From a virus: a stretch of DNA of 21,544 nucleotides. The stretch covers positions 1-21,544 of the IMG/VR virus record IMGVR_UViG_3300043773_000282. The stretch is one strand, 5' to 3'. The position numbers were made by a program, and so were the translations under genes. Numbering within the stretch: the stretch's first letter is position 1; every line of letters begins with the position of its first letter. The notes under the pieces are model-generated. The model searched no databases. It was not told the DNA's origin and worked only from the letters and a program-made list of their open reading frames with translations. Positions 1 to 7,892 of the stretch are shown here, one piece after another.

Positions 1-185
1 CCAGTTGCTCCTATAGGACCTGTAGTACCTTGTATACCTGTCGCACCTGTAGCGCCAGTAAAGCCAGTCGCACCAGTGGGTCCTTGTGGGACTATCGCAC
101 GATCTACTTGTACTACTACGTTTGGTGTGGGTTCAATGTTTACTTGTACGACACCTGAGCCATTAACATTTACTTGATTTGCCAT
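1..185 (-). CDS. Collagen-like fibre protein, N-terminal part (cut by window edge)
   Basis: The gene starts at the ATG at 185-183 and runs off the left edge, giving 61 visible residues. After about 34 Val- and Asn-rich residues (start MANQVNVNGSG) the frame becomes uninterrupted Gly-X-Y triplets: GPT, GAT, GFT, GAT, GAT, GIQ, GTT, GPI, GAT. Threonine dominates the Y position, as in bacterial and phage collagen-like proteins, which form trimeric triple-helical stalks in tail fibres. The start is fixed by an AAGGAG sequence eight bases upstream; an alternative ATG at 190 is in another frame and only three bases from that site. It follows the 271-residue protein by 12 bases, so it is probably the next item in the tail-fibre operon. 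The C-terminal receptor-binding end lies outside the window. Confidence 0.8.
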   Translation of the reverse strand, partial: MANQVNVNGSGVVQVNIEPTPNVVVQVDRAIVPQGPTGATGFTGATGATGIQGTTGPIGAT

Positions 186-197
186 GTCATTGACTCC

Positions 198-1013
198 TTA
201 GTTATAAACGCCATCGCTTGCGACTAAGAATAATAAGAATATGCTCTCGTCATAAGCGGGGGTAGTGCCACTCGCGGGAAAACTGATCTTGATTCTGCCT
301 GTGAAACACGCTGGATCTGTAGCATTGATACCGAGATCAGGGTCACCAGGAAGTCCTGAGTATGTGACTTGCAAACTATCTCTGCCTATAGTAGCCCATG
401 TTTCTTCATCGATGACTAGTGTGAATGTGCCAGCACTATTCACTCTGTTAGTGATACTCAATGTTATGGGTAATGCTTCTATGCGATTCATCGTCATAGA
501 ACCACTTGCTGTAGTTAATGCAAACACACTACCTGGAGTATACGTTGGCGATGCTCCGCGAGTGTCACTGATCGTGAATGTAGTCGCTGTGATGACTTCT
601 TTGACATAGAATGTTGTATTGATAGTCACGTTACCAAACACAGTTCCTTTGAACTGCACAGGCATACCGATGAACAATTCTGCGGTAGAACTACAAGTCA
701 ATATGTTCGTGCCTGTAGTTGTACTAGTTATGTCTGTGATCTTGCTGACTAATGGATAGTCTGTGATAGTGAAGTCATATCCACTACGACTATCACGGAA
801 GTTTGTGATGGCTCTGCGAATTATCGTTGCATCGATAGTCGCGCCTGTCAGATTGATTGGCGTAGTACCTGTCTGCCAACCACTTGGGTAACTTGTGATG
901 TTACTCCATGCTAAGTTCCAAAAATCTTTTTGGTTGTAGACAAGTTCTTGTGCTAGTACTTGTCCATCGAATCCGCCCACTTGATTGAGCGTGTTTTGAC
1001 TGAATTTTGCCAT
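198..1013 (-). CDS. Probable tail fibre/baseplate adaptor protein with an inserted domain
   Basis: A 271-residue protein with no name I can assign firmly. Residues 27-85 (FWNLAWSN, then TPINLTGATIDATIIRRAI) resemble the start of BppU-like baseplate proteins, which often read as an aromatic strand followed by 'dLtGatI.a.iR'. Residues about 180-215 (LPITLSITNR, TFTLVIDEETWATIG) look like the second half of the same fold. Between them, residues about 92-175 form a separate beta domain with the pattern GMPVQFKGTVFG, then TTFYVKEVITATTFTIS, then LTTASGSM, a module I recognise from virion proteins of marine phages. The start has a GAGGAA ribosome site. It lies between the long fibre and the collagen-like gene, so a role holding fibres at the tail tip is inferred from position, not proven. 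Confidence 0.55.
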   Translation of the reverse strand: MAKFSQNTLNQVGGFDGQVLAQELVYNQKDFWNLAWSNITSYPSGWQTGTTPINLTGATIDATIIRRAITNFRDSRSGYDFTITDYPLVSKITDITSTTTGTNILTCSSTAELFIGMPVQFKGTVFGNVTINTTFYVKEVITATTFTISDTRGASPTYTPGSVFALTTASGSMTMNRIEALPITLSITNRVNSAGTFTLVIDEETWATIGRDSLQVTYSGLPGDPDLGINATDPACFTGRIKISFPASGTTPAYDESIFLLFLVASDGVYN

Positions 1014-1035
1014 CTCTGCTTCCTCGCATTGTTGA

Positions 1036-1064
1036 CCCTGACTCGCTACCTCGCAAGTCTAGGG
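1036..1064 (-). other. Stable intergenic RNA hairpin with a Shine-Dalgarno-like loop
   Basis: In the 64 bases between the fibre stop (1078) and the next start (1013), the minus-strand transcript can pair CCCU with AGGG, skip one bulged A, then pair GACUUGC with GCGAGUC around a six-base GAGGUA loop: 11 pairs, one of them G-U. The plus strand has a C-A mismatch at that place, so the fold is better as minus-strand RNA. No T-run follows, so it does not look like an intrinsic terminator. The loop resembles a ribosome site, and the real GAGGAA site lies 19 bases further downstream. It may be an RNA stability or spacing element. Confidence 0.45.
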
Positions 1065-1077
1065 TGTTATACTATAT

Positions 1078-4000
1078 TTATGATAAATTGCCCCATTGCC
1101 ATACACCGCTACCATCTGTTCCCCACGTATTGACCTCGAGCATGCCATATTTACCATTTGCTAATACTTGCGCTGGATTGACTTGTGCTAAATTTGATGT
1201 TTGCACAGTACAATTCAGTCCAGTATTATTGAAAACTAATATTTTATATGTCTTACCAAATCCTGCTTCATCTAAATTTGCACAGTTTAATGTTAATATC
1301 GTGAAACCACCATTGGCAGACATATTAATTTTAATGTATTGTTCAACATTACTTGCAAAATTGTATGTTATACCTGGTGTAGTATTGATAGTAGTTAAAT
1401 TTTGTTTAATATATTTTGTAACTGTATCATTTGTGATATTAGCATTATTTGCACTTATATTACCTGTAACAGATAATGATGTACCTGTTATGTTACCATT
1501 AGCATATAGAAAGATAGTACCTGATATGTTTGCATTATTAGCAAATAATTGGCCGGTATTGGCTCTTAAATTTCCTGCGTTTATTGTTCCAGTAACGGTT
1601 AATGATGTCAATGTGCCTACGCTTGTAATATTTGGTTGAGCATTTGTGGCTACAGTGTTAGCGGCACCTAATAATCTACCGGTAAAGAAATTTGCTGAAA
1701 CATTGTTACCTAATAATGCTCCAGTACCTGTAAAGACATGAACATTAGTAGTGCCATTAATTGATATGGCAACATTGGCGTTAGAATATACTTTGACATT
1801 ACTATCACCATTGATGATCTCAGTACCTGCTCCAACAGATAAGTTACTGATATAAGTTCCATCACCTATCAAAAATTGCTGAGTACTAATATTGCCTGCG
1901 GCATTTACATTTCCTAATGTTGATATATCAACATTACATTGTATTTCTGTAAATCTACCAACGTTGGCTTCGATATTTGCATTTCCAAAATTTGCACTGT
2001 TCGTACCAAAAGTATAAACATTACTGCTATTATTAACTGTTAGTGATATGTTACCATTGGCAGTTAATGTTATATTACTATTTCCATTTTTTAGCAGACC
2101 TGAATTGATAGTAGTAATATTGCCAGTAGTAATATTTGCATTTGTTAAGAATGCTGTAGTAATGTTGCCTGTAGTAATATTTGCATTAACAATGTTAGCA
2201 TTGGAAATATTTGCAAAATTTATACTTGTATCACCTGTGATGTTGACAGGTACATTAAAATTGGCTGCGGCTGATGTTATCTGCAATTTGTTATTTGCAG
2301 TGCCTACTTTAAATTGAATACCAACGTTAGAATTACTATCGATAGTAATATTGCTAGTATCAAATGAATTATTAAGTTTATTGTTTACAGCATTAGTAAT
2401 TTCACCGGTAACAGAATTATAATTTAAAACTTCTAAGGTTTGAATATTTCTTATAGGTTTTACATAAAATGCATTACTAGTATTTCCTGTAAAATTACTT
2501 CCTGTAGCATTTAACAATATGCTATTACAAGCAAGATTTGCATGTCCAGCGCCTCCTCCTATCGCGATTGAATTATTTCCTAAATTTAAATTTCCTGCGT
2601 TATAACCTAGTGCTACAGAATATTGACCTTGATTTGCTGATCCGGCGCTGAAACCTATACCTATCGAATGCGCACCGGGCCCCGGGGCGGCGCCCGGTGA
2701 TGTTCCTTGCGCACTACTACCGATAGCGATAGCACCCTCACTTTGATTTGCTCCTGCTCCTGTACCTATACTAATCGTGCCACTACCTGCAGGAACGTTC
2801 CCGGCGCCTCCTCCTATAGCAATGTTATATAAAGTACCATTTGTGTTTTTACCTGCTGATGATCCTATCGCAATACAGTCTTGTCCTTGTGTTACACCTG
2901 CTTGTTCACCGATGGCAATTGTTCTGATCGCTTGACTGTTACTACCTGCTAAGTTACCTATCGCAATGCTATTTCCGCTTTGATTATTACCCGCGGCGTT
3001 ACCTATAGCGATAGCATTCGTGCCTTGAGCATGACTACCTGCATTTGCACCTATAGCGATTGCACCACTTGTTTGATTAGATCCTGTACTCGCACCTATA
3101 GCGATAGCACTTGTGCCTTGTACAAGGTTACCGGCGTTTGCACCTATAGCGATTGCACCACTTGATTGATTTGGTCCCGCATTTGAACCCAACGTTATAT
3201 TGCTACTATTGACTTGCAAATAGAAAGTGCTGAGAACATTTGTTGTTTTATTAAATGTAAGATTTGCGCTTGCGCCAAAATCATTATCATCATTAAATTG
3301 TATCTGTGTATTACTACCTGCAGGTTGTTCTAAGTCCCATGGTACTCCATTTGCATAAAGCAAATTATCAGTTCTTACGTTACCTGCTTGCATCGTACCT
3401 GTAACGTTTACGTTTGTTGCAACATTTACAAAGTTGGCAATTGCTAGATTTCCAAGATTAGCATTTCCGGATGTAAGATTGGATGTAATATTTGCAAAAT
3501 TAGCCGTGATCAGATTAGCACCATTAATATTGCTGTTTGTACCTTGCAATGTTAAACTTGTGTTTGTCGCTAACGTTAAACCTGTCAATTGACCTACGAC
3601 TAAGATATTAGATTGAGTCGATGTAGTCAATGATCCTGTTAATGTATTACCGCTTACATTATTTGCAGTAATGTCATTTGCAGTAATGTCATTTGTTGTT
3701 AGGCCATTACTTGTAAAACTAGATATATTGGATATTCCATTTATACTGATTTCAACATTACCATCGGCAGTATATATACGTGCATTACTTGTGCCATTTG
3801 AAATAAAAGCGCCGCCTGATACGTTAGACAGTAATCCTCCATCACCAAAATAAAATGATGCATTTACGTTTCCAGCAAAGTTTGCTGTATTTCCTATTAA
3901 CGCATTTGTGATATTTGCATCAGCGATATTACCGGCTATGAACACATTGCCAGGTACGCTGAATAGATTTGTAACATTATCAAATGTAAATCCAGCACCG

Positions 4001-4395
4001 CTAGTGAAATTACCAGTACCATCGGTGATCTGTATCTGAGTGTTAGCACCCGCGGCTGTACCATTACCGCTGACATTGGCAGTACCTTGCGCCCATGTTA
4101 GATTACCTGTACCATCTGTCTGCAAGAAATATGCATTGGCACCACCATTGATCTTTAGGTTGCTTATATTAGTGAATCTAACGTTGCCGTTGCTTGCTAG
4201 TGTGTTGGCAGCACCACCTAATGCTTGTCCATTCAGATTAAACTGTAATTGTCCTGTATTACCCGCGGGTTGTGCATATCCTAATGAAAAAACATTTAGG
4301 CTAGTCGTGACTGGACTTACAGTGATGCCAGGGGCTTCTGGCGTGACTGTTATGCCAAACGGTTGAACTACGAAATTGGCATTGATTTCACTCAT
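1078..4395 (-). CDS. Large modular tail fibre/adhesin with YadA-head-like repeats
   Basis: A 1105-residue protein very rich in Asn, Thr, Gly and Ala. Seen in order: an N-terminal part likely to dock to the tail (1-40); three copies of a 'aGsNtQiQFn...ga...tFd..tN.ls' module (about 42-77, 114-147, 357-390); a 'GDGgLlsN...fIsNGtSN...GNVeISINGtsN' module at 183-231, again at 844-893 and partly at 767-800; about 15 'xIAIGxxAG' repeats (398-632) like the head repeats of YadA-type trimeric adhesins; Asn-rich NITTGN-type repeats (715-765); and a distinct C-terminal domain (about 990-1105, ending GVWQWGNLS). Such proteins are trimeric and bind host surfaces. The start has an AAGGT ribosome site and lies one base after the previous stop. 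The fibre role is inferred from position and architecture. Confidence 0.8.
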   Translation of the reverse strand: MSEINANFVVQPFGITVTPEAPGITVSPVTTSLNVFSLGYAQPAGNTGQLQFNLNGQALGGAANTLASNGNVRFTNISNLKINGGANAYFLQTDGTGNLTWAQGTANVSGNGTAAGANTQIQITDGTGNFTSGAGFTFDNVTNLFSVPGNVFIAGNIADANITNALIGNTANFAGNVNASFYFGDGGLLSNVSGGAFISNGTSNARIYTADGNVEISINGISNISSFTSNGLTTNDITANDITANNVSGNTLTGSLTTSTQSNILVVGQLTGLTLATNTSLTLQGTNSNINGANLITANFANITSNLTSGNANLGNLAIANFVNVATNVNVTGTMQAGNVRTDNLLYANGVPWDLEQPAGSNTQIQFNDDNDFGASANLTFNKTTNVLSTFYLQVNSSNITLGSNAGPNQSSGAIAIGANAGNLVQGTSAIAIGASTGSNQTSGAIAIGANAGSHAQGTNAIAIGNAAGNNQSGNSIAIGNLAGSNSQAIRTIAIGEQAGVTQGQDCIAIGSSAGKNTNGTLYNIAIGGGAGNVPAGSGTISIGTGAGANQSEGAIAIGSSAQGTSPGAAPGPGAHSIGIGFSAGSANQGQYSVALGYNAGNLNLGNNSIAIGGGAGHANLACNSILLNATGSNFTGNTSNAFYVKPIRNIQTLEVLNYNSVTGEITNAVNNKLNNSFDTSNITIDSNSNVGIQFKVGTANNKLQITSAAANFNVPVNITGDTSINFANISNANIVNANITTGNITTAFLTNANITTGNITTINSGLLKNGNSNITLTANGNISLTVNNSSNVYTFGTNSANFGNANIEANVGRFTEIQCNVDISTLGNVNAAGNISTQQFLIGDGTYISNLSVGAGTEIINGDSNVKVYSNANVAISINGTTNVHVFTGTGALLGNNVSANFFTGRLLGAANTVATNAQPNITSVGTLTSLTVTGTINAGNLRANTGQLFANNANISGTIFLYANGNITGTSLSVTGNISANNANITNDTVTKYIKQNLTTINTTPGITYNFASNVEQYIKINMSANGGFTILTLNCANLDEAGFGKTYKILVFNNTGLNCTVQTSNLAQVNPAQVLANGKYGMLEVNTWGTDGSGVWQWGNLS
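2500..3204 (-). repeat. About 15 YadA-head-like repeats inside the fibre gene
   Basis: Residues 398-632 of the fibre repeat a 14-17 residue unit with core I-A-I-G-x-x-A-G, linked by short Gln/Gly/Ser stretches. This matches the left-handed beta-roll repeats in heads of trimeric autotransporter adhesins. The DNA repeat is still close in places: 3044-3071 and 3137-3164 are identical over 28 bases at a spacing of 93, which suggests recent duplication or exchange between units. The spacing and coding frame show this is not a CRISPR array. Confidence 0.85.
2673..2699. repeat. GC-only palindrome within the fibre repeats
   Basis: CACCGGGC at 2673-2680 and GCCCGGTG at 2692-2699 are perfect inverted arms around an 11-base all-G/C loop. 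A second perfect palindrome, GCCCCGGGGC, lies at 2679-2688. The block encodes residues about 566-575 (SPGAAPGPGA), a Pro/Gly insert in one repeat unit that the other units lack. The surrounding gene is strongly AT-rich, so composition changes sharply at both edges. Confidence 0.85.
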
Positions 4396-4396
4396 G

Positions 4397-4879
4397 TTAT
4401 TGATACCTTATGATGAATCCTAGTGGTTCACGATTTATGTCTGTCTGTCCGCTAACATTACTTGTTCTGCTAACACGCAAAGTTACTATGACTAATGTGC
4501 TATTAGCCGCGCTATTCGCTAATGCTATGTTAGGTGTGCTGTTGCCGTTACCTGTTATGTTATTACCAAGATATAGATAACCTGTACCTGCGTTAGCATT
4601 TGTGAATGCCGCTGTCAATGTGTAATTAGCATTGCTTGGTTGAGTAGCAAGCGTAATATTGCCAAGATTGACGGAATCAGCAGTATTGTATTCAATATTA
4701 GCAACTTCATAATATTTTGCAGTTGGGCTGATAGACCAACCATTGCAATTGACAGCATTACCATTGCTATCTGTAAATGTCAATGGGAAAGTATATGCTT
4801 CCCCTGTGTAGATTTCCAAGCATTGCATCTCTGTGCCTGCTATGGTCATCGTTTTCGCGCCGTTTAGTAATAGACTCAT
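4397..4879 (-). CDS. Small tail-tip/fibre adaptor protein (BppU-like pattern)
   Basis: A 160-residue protein not recognised by name. Residues about 22-60 read LEIYTGEAYTFPLTFTD, then GNAVNCNGWSISPTAKYYEV, a pattern like the N-terminal domain of baseplate upper proteins ('f.l.ftD.nG.p.dltG..i....k'). The rest is Asn/Thr/Ala-rich and predicted mostly beta, ending in REPLGFIIRYQ. The start at 4879 has AGGAA nine bases upstream. It sits directly before the 1105-residue fibre with a one-base gap, so the two are almost certainly co-translated and this protein may anchor the fibre. It shares general layout with the 271-residue protein on the other side of the fibre. Function is inferred. Confidence 0.5.
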   Translation of the reverse strand: MSLLLNGAKTMTIAGTEMQCLEIYTGEAYTFPLTFTDSNGNAVNCNGWSISPTAKYYEVANIEYNTADSVNLGNITLATQPSNANYTLTAAFTNANAGTGYLYLGNNITGNGNSTPNIALANSAANSTLVIVTLRVSRTSNVSGQTDINREPLGFIIRYQ

Positions 4880-4901
4880 GTTCGTAGTTCCTATATATTA
4901 T

Positions 4902-5108
4902 TTATTCTGGTCTGACAACTTCATGACTCAGACCCTCACGATCAAGTCGTGCTTTAATCTTATCGCACATTCTCACGTATACTTTTGCTCTGGGAACTTG
5001 AAAGATATTGTATGCTTTTGCAAAAGTTATAAATTCTTCAGTAGTTCCTGATTCAATTATTTCCATATACCTTATAAGGTATTCGTCACCATCATTTACT
5101 ATATTCAT
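4902..5108 (-). CDS. Small hypothetical protein, 68 residues
   Basis: A 68-residue, mostly helical, charged protein (starts MNIVNDGDEYLIRYMEII, ends GLSHEVVRPE) that I do not recognise. Its ATG overlaps the TGA of the tail-tip gene by four bases (ATGA), the coupling used throughout this operon, which is the main support that it is real. It has no signal peptide or membrane segment. It contrasts with its Asn/Gly-rich beta neighbours, so it is more likely an assembly factor or chaperone for fibre or tip proteins than a fibre subunit; that is a guess from position and composition. Confidence 0.6.
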   Translation of the reverse strand: MNIVNDGDEYLIRYMEIIESGTTEEFITFAKAYNIFQVPRAKVYVRMCDKIKARLDREGLSHEVVRPE

Positions 5109-7891
5109 ATACTGACCTCGTACCCTGTTGTTGTTCCAGAAAATACATATACTCTAGTACCTGATACCATATTGCGCATAAAATATACGATTTGACTAGT
5201 CGTTGCACCTACGGCAACTTGTTCATCATAAAAAAATACCGGTTTATCTGCTTCCAGTTCAATAGTAGAGAAATATGTACCTGCAACTATCTCAAAATTA
5301 GCACTTGTTCTTCCTGATCCTATTTGTACTGTAGTGGCTGCATTTGCTACCAATTTAAATGTGCCCGCTCTTTTAATATTAACAGCACTAGGAGAAAATG
5401 TAGCCGCACCTATTATCCACCAATCATAATCACCATTATCCATATTGAAAAGTCCGGCTTGCTGAGGCAACCATGGTGCAGTACTATTTTGTGCATAACC
5501 CATTGCCGTTGTAGCAGTATTTTGATAGTATGGAAAATATTCATTAGCCGCTACAGTAGTACCGTCTAGATATACAGGAACATTAAAAGTTCCAGTGGTT
5601 ACGTCAACAAAAGGATAAGTTCCTCTTATATCAAAATTTTCATTAGTTTTTTCTTGTTGGAAACCTCCTTGCATATTTTGTATGCTAATCGTACCATTTG
5701 CAATATTGTTACCTGCTACAGTACCTAGGGCGATCTTTCCACCTTCGATAGTATTATTAACGATGTTATTATTAACAATAGTATTTGTTTGTATGTTAGT
5801 ACCAGTGATTGTATTTGATTTTACTTGACCACCTGCGATACCACCTGTATTACTGATAGGATTGTATGGTTGAATATTTGCACCACCCCATGCGAATATA
5901 TTGCTGACATTACTATAACGACCTGATGTGTCGTTTCTTGCTGTAGCACTCCAATAATAATTTGCGCTAGGCAAATCATTTACTGTTATAGTTACATTGT
6001 TGTAAATTGCATTTGCGCTATCACTATTAGTGAATGGTATACCGCCTGCGCTTTGTACAGTGCGGTATAAATTATGTGTTTGCACATTACTATTGTTGCC
6101 ATAATTGAAGTCCATATACAAAACAGTACCTGTGTCTGGCACGCAACTCGTTACTTCAAATCCTGTTACTGTAGCATTTGCATCTGTGAATGATGTAATA
6201 GTCGGTGGACATGGTTCGCTGATCACGTTAGGATCTGTCAATCCTGTATTGTCAGCAGGTACGAAATCTGTGATAGCATTATCAGCGTATACTGTGCCGT
6301 TATACTCAAATGCTTCTATGCTTGCTACTAGACTACCATCTTCTAGTGTTTGCTCATTCACGCTACTTACGCGGAATAATTTATATGGATTCACAGGGTC
6401 TACAGTCGTCGGTCCCCAACCATAATCAGGCTGACCCACACGAATCACATCACCTGCTTCTATCTGTATACCACTATAGTCTAATTCACAACTGATCACT
6501 AAATCTTCACGACTTTGTAATAAGCGTCTTGCCGCAAGATATTTCGCTTGTACTGCTTCATTGACTAATGGAAGACTGATGTTCAATCTGTTCACTGCTT
6601 CATTAGGACTCAATATGTCATCGTATACTTGACTGCTCCAATTTGCAGGATTTGTTAGATCGATGACTTGATAATCAGTCTGATCTTTGATATTTTTGTT
6701 AGGATATGCGACTTCAACTTGGTTATATGTCTCATTCAAATCTACAGGATTTATCTGTACACCACCAATGATGTTGTTGCTGTCTACTAAGAATAAATCT
6801 GATTCTAGACCACTATAAGGTCCATTGATCACTACACGCCACTTACCTGTCGCTTCACTATATTGTAACCAACTATCGCAACTATCTACCATTGTCTGTA
6901 GATTAGTCAAGCAACTTGCGGCTGTATTCACAGCACCATTGATACGATATCTAAATAATTGTGTTTGTGGATTACCACTAGTGTCGATATATTGTATAGT
7001 TTGATTGCTATATGTGTTTAAGTTATATAAACTTGTGCCAGGCGTGTTGACATCATCAATTTGGCTAGAAGGTATTGCGCAACCATATCTTGTGTTTGTC
7101 ATGTAATCGTATATGACAGTACCTGGTCTTGCGCCATTGCTTGCGCCCATATTGTTGGTGACTTTGATTTGTGTTGTATCTAAACCTGTAGTACCTGCGT
7201 CTGGATTGTACTCAACACGCACGATAGCGAAAGCCATGTTATCTAATTTAACACTATCACCACCTGTAGTATATATAGGACCATTCCAACGTTCGTTCGC
7301 AGGTATACCACCGCCTGTGCTACTATCACTCATTATCTGTATAGCAGTCTGACCACCGGTGTTAAAACCTGCGTTCGCGGCACCATTTTGGAATAACCAA
7401 ATATAGATTTTATTAGCCATCCTATTATCGACTTGTACTGGATCGCTATTAGTTGTAAGACTTGCTACAGCACCATTAGTACCGAATGTTACCTTCTTAC
7501 CACTATAGTACACACCATTAATAGTGTCGAATGATACAGTTTGTCCATCTGGTTTCTCACATAATGCTATGCAATACCACATGAATTTTTGATCTTTACT
7601 GATCTTAGCATCTATGATAGGACCACCCAACCATGCTTGACCATATACTATCGGTAATTTATTATCTGTCGCAGGTGGCAACTGCACACGACCACCACCA
7701 TCACCACCGGCAGACGCATTTCCTTCTGCTCGTTTCGCTAATAATTTGCTAGCACCTATACTGATCGCGGCACCAAGCAATGCTTTACCTATGAATGCAC
7801 CTGCGCCAGGAATGAATACGGCAGCGGCTACTGCGGCTACGACACCGAGTAACTTTTTAAGGCCTTTACCTAATTTCTTAAAAAAACTCAT
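5105..7891 (-). CDS. Tail tip protein (gpJ-like central fibre/host specificity protein)
   Basis: A 928-residue protein in the position and with the architecture of lambda gpJ-type tail tip proteins. Residues 13-52 are a Gly/Ala-rich hydrophobic stretch (VVAAVAAAVFIPGAGAFIG) after a basic start, as in many tip proteins thought to contact the host membrane. Residues about 75-545 match the conserved hub region, including LPIVYGQAWLGG and NRLNISLPLVNEAVQAKYLAARRLLQ broken into shorter blocks in this region, then EAGDVIRV. Residues about 558-668 look like a fibronectin-III-type domain, about 688-740 carry short 'nTI..nnI' repeats suggesting a trimeric beta stem, and about 745-928 form a separate C-terminal domain, probably for receptor contact. 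It follows the hub gene by one base. Its ribosome site is weak (AAGAGC), so translation is probably coupled. Confidence 0.85.
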   Translation of the reverse strand: MSFFKKLGKGLKKLLGVVAAVAAAVFIPGAGAFIGKALLGAAISIGASKLLAKRAEGNASAGGDGGGRVQLPPATDNKLPIVYGQAWLGGPIIDAKISKDQKFMWYCIALCEKPDGQTVSFDTINGVYYSGKKVTFGTNGAVASLTTNSDPVQVDNRMANKIYIWLFQNGAANAGFNTGGQTAIQIMSDSSTGGGIPANERWNGPIYTTGGDSVKLDNMAFAIVRVEYNPDAGTTGLDTTQIKVTNNMGASNGARPGTVIYDYMTNTRYGCAIPSSQIDDVNTPGTSLYNLNTYSNQTIQYIDTSGNPQTQLFRYRINGAVNTAASCLTNLQTMVDSCDSWLQYSEATGKWRVVINGPYSGLESDLFLVDSNNIIGGVQINPVDLNETYNQVEVAYPNKNIKDQTDYQVIDLTNPANWSSQVYDDILSPNEAVNRLNISLPLVNEAVQAKYLAARRLLQSREDLVISCELDYSGIQIEAGDVIRVGQPDYGWGPTTVDPVNPYKLFRVSSVNEQTLEDGSLVASIEAFEYNGTVYADNAITDFVPADNTGLTDPNVISEPCPPTITSFTDANATVTGFEVTSCVPDTGTVLYMDFNYGNNSNVQTHNLYRTVQSAGGIPFTNSDSANAIYNNVTITVNDLPSANYYWSATARNDTSGRYSNVSNIFAWGGANIQPYNPISNTGGIAGGQVKSNTITGTNIQTNTIVNNNIVNNTIEGGKIALGTVAGNNIANGTISIQNMQGGFQQEKTNENFDIRGTYPFVDVTTGTFNVPVYLDGTTVAANEYFPYYQNTATTAMGYAQNSTAPWLPQQAGLFNMDNGDYDWWIIGAATFSPSAVNIKRAGTFKLVANAATTVQIGSGRTSANFEIVAGTYFSTIELEADKPVFFYDEQVAVGATTSQIVYFMRNMVSGTRVYVFSGTTTGYEVSI

Positions 7892-7892
7892 A

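Noticed and set aside
1007-1639. 210-residue plus-strand open frame
   Set aside because: Antisense to the fibre C-terminus; Val/Leu/Pro-rich composition follows from the Asn/Thr-rich gene below it, and the frame has no start signal.
2500-3204. CRISPR-like regular repeats
   Set aside because: The repeats are in frame and encode IAIGxxAG units of a fibre; spacing is 45-48 bases with partly conserved 'spacers'.
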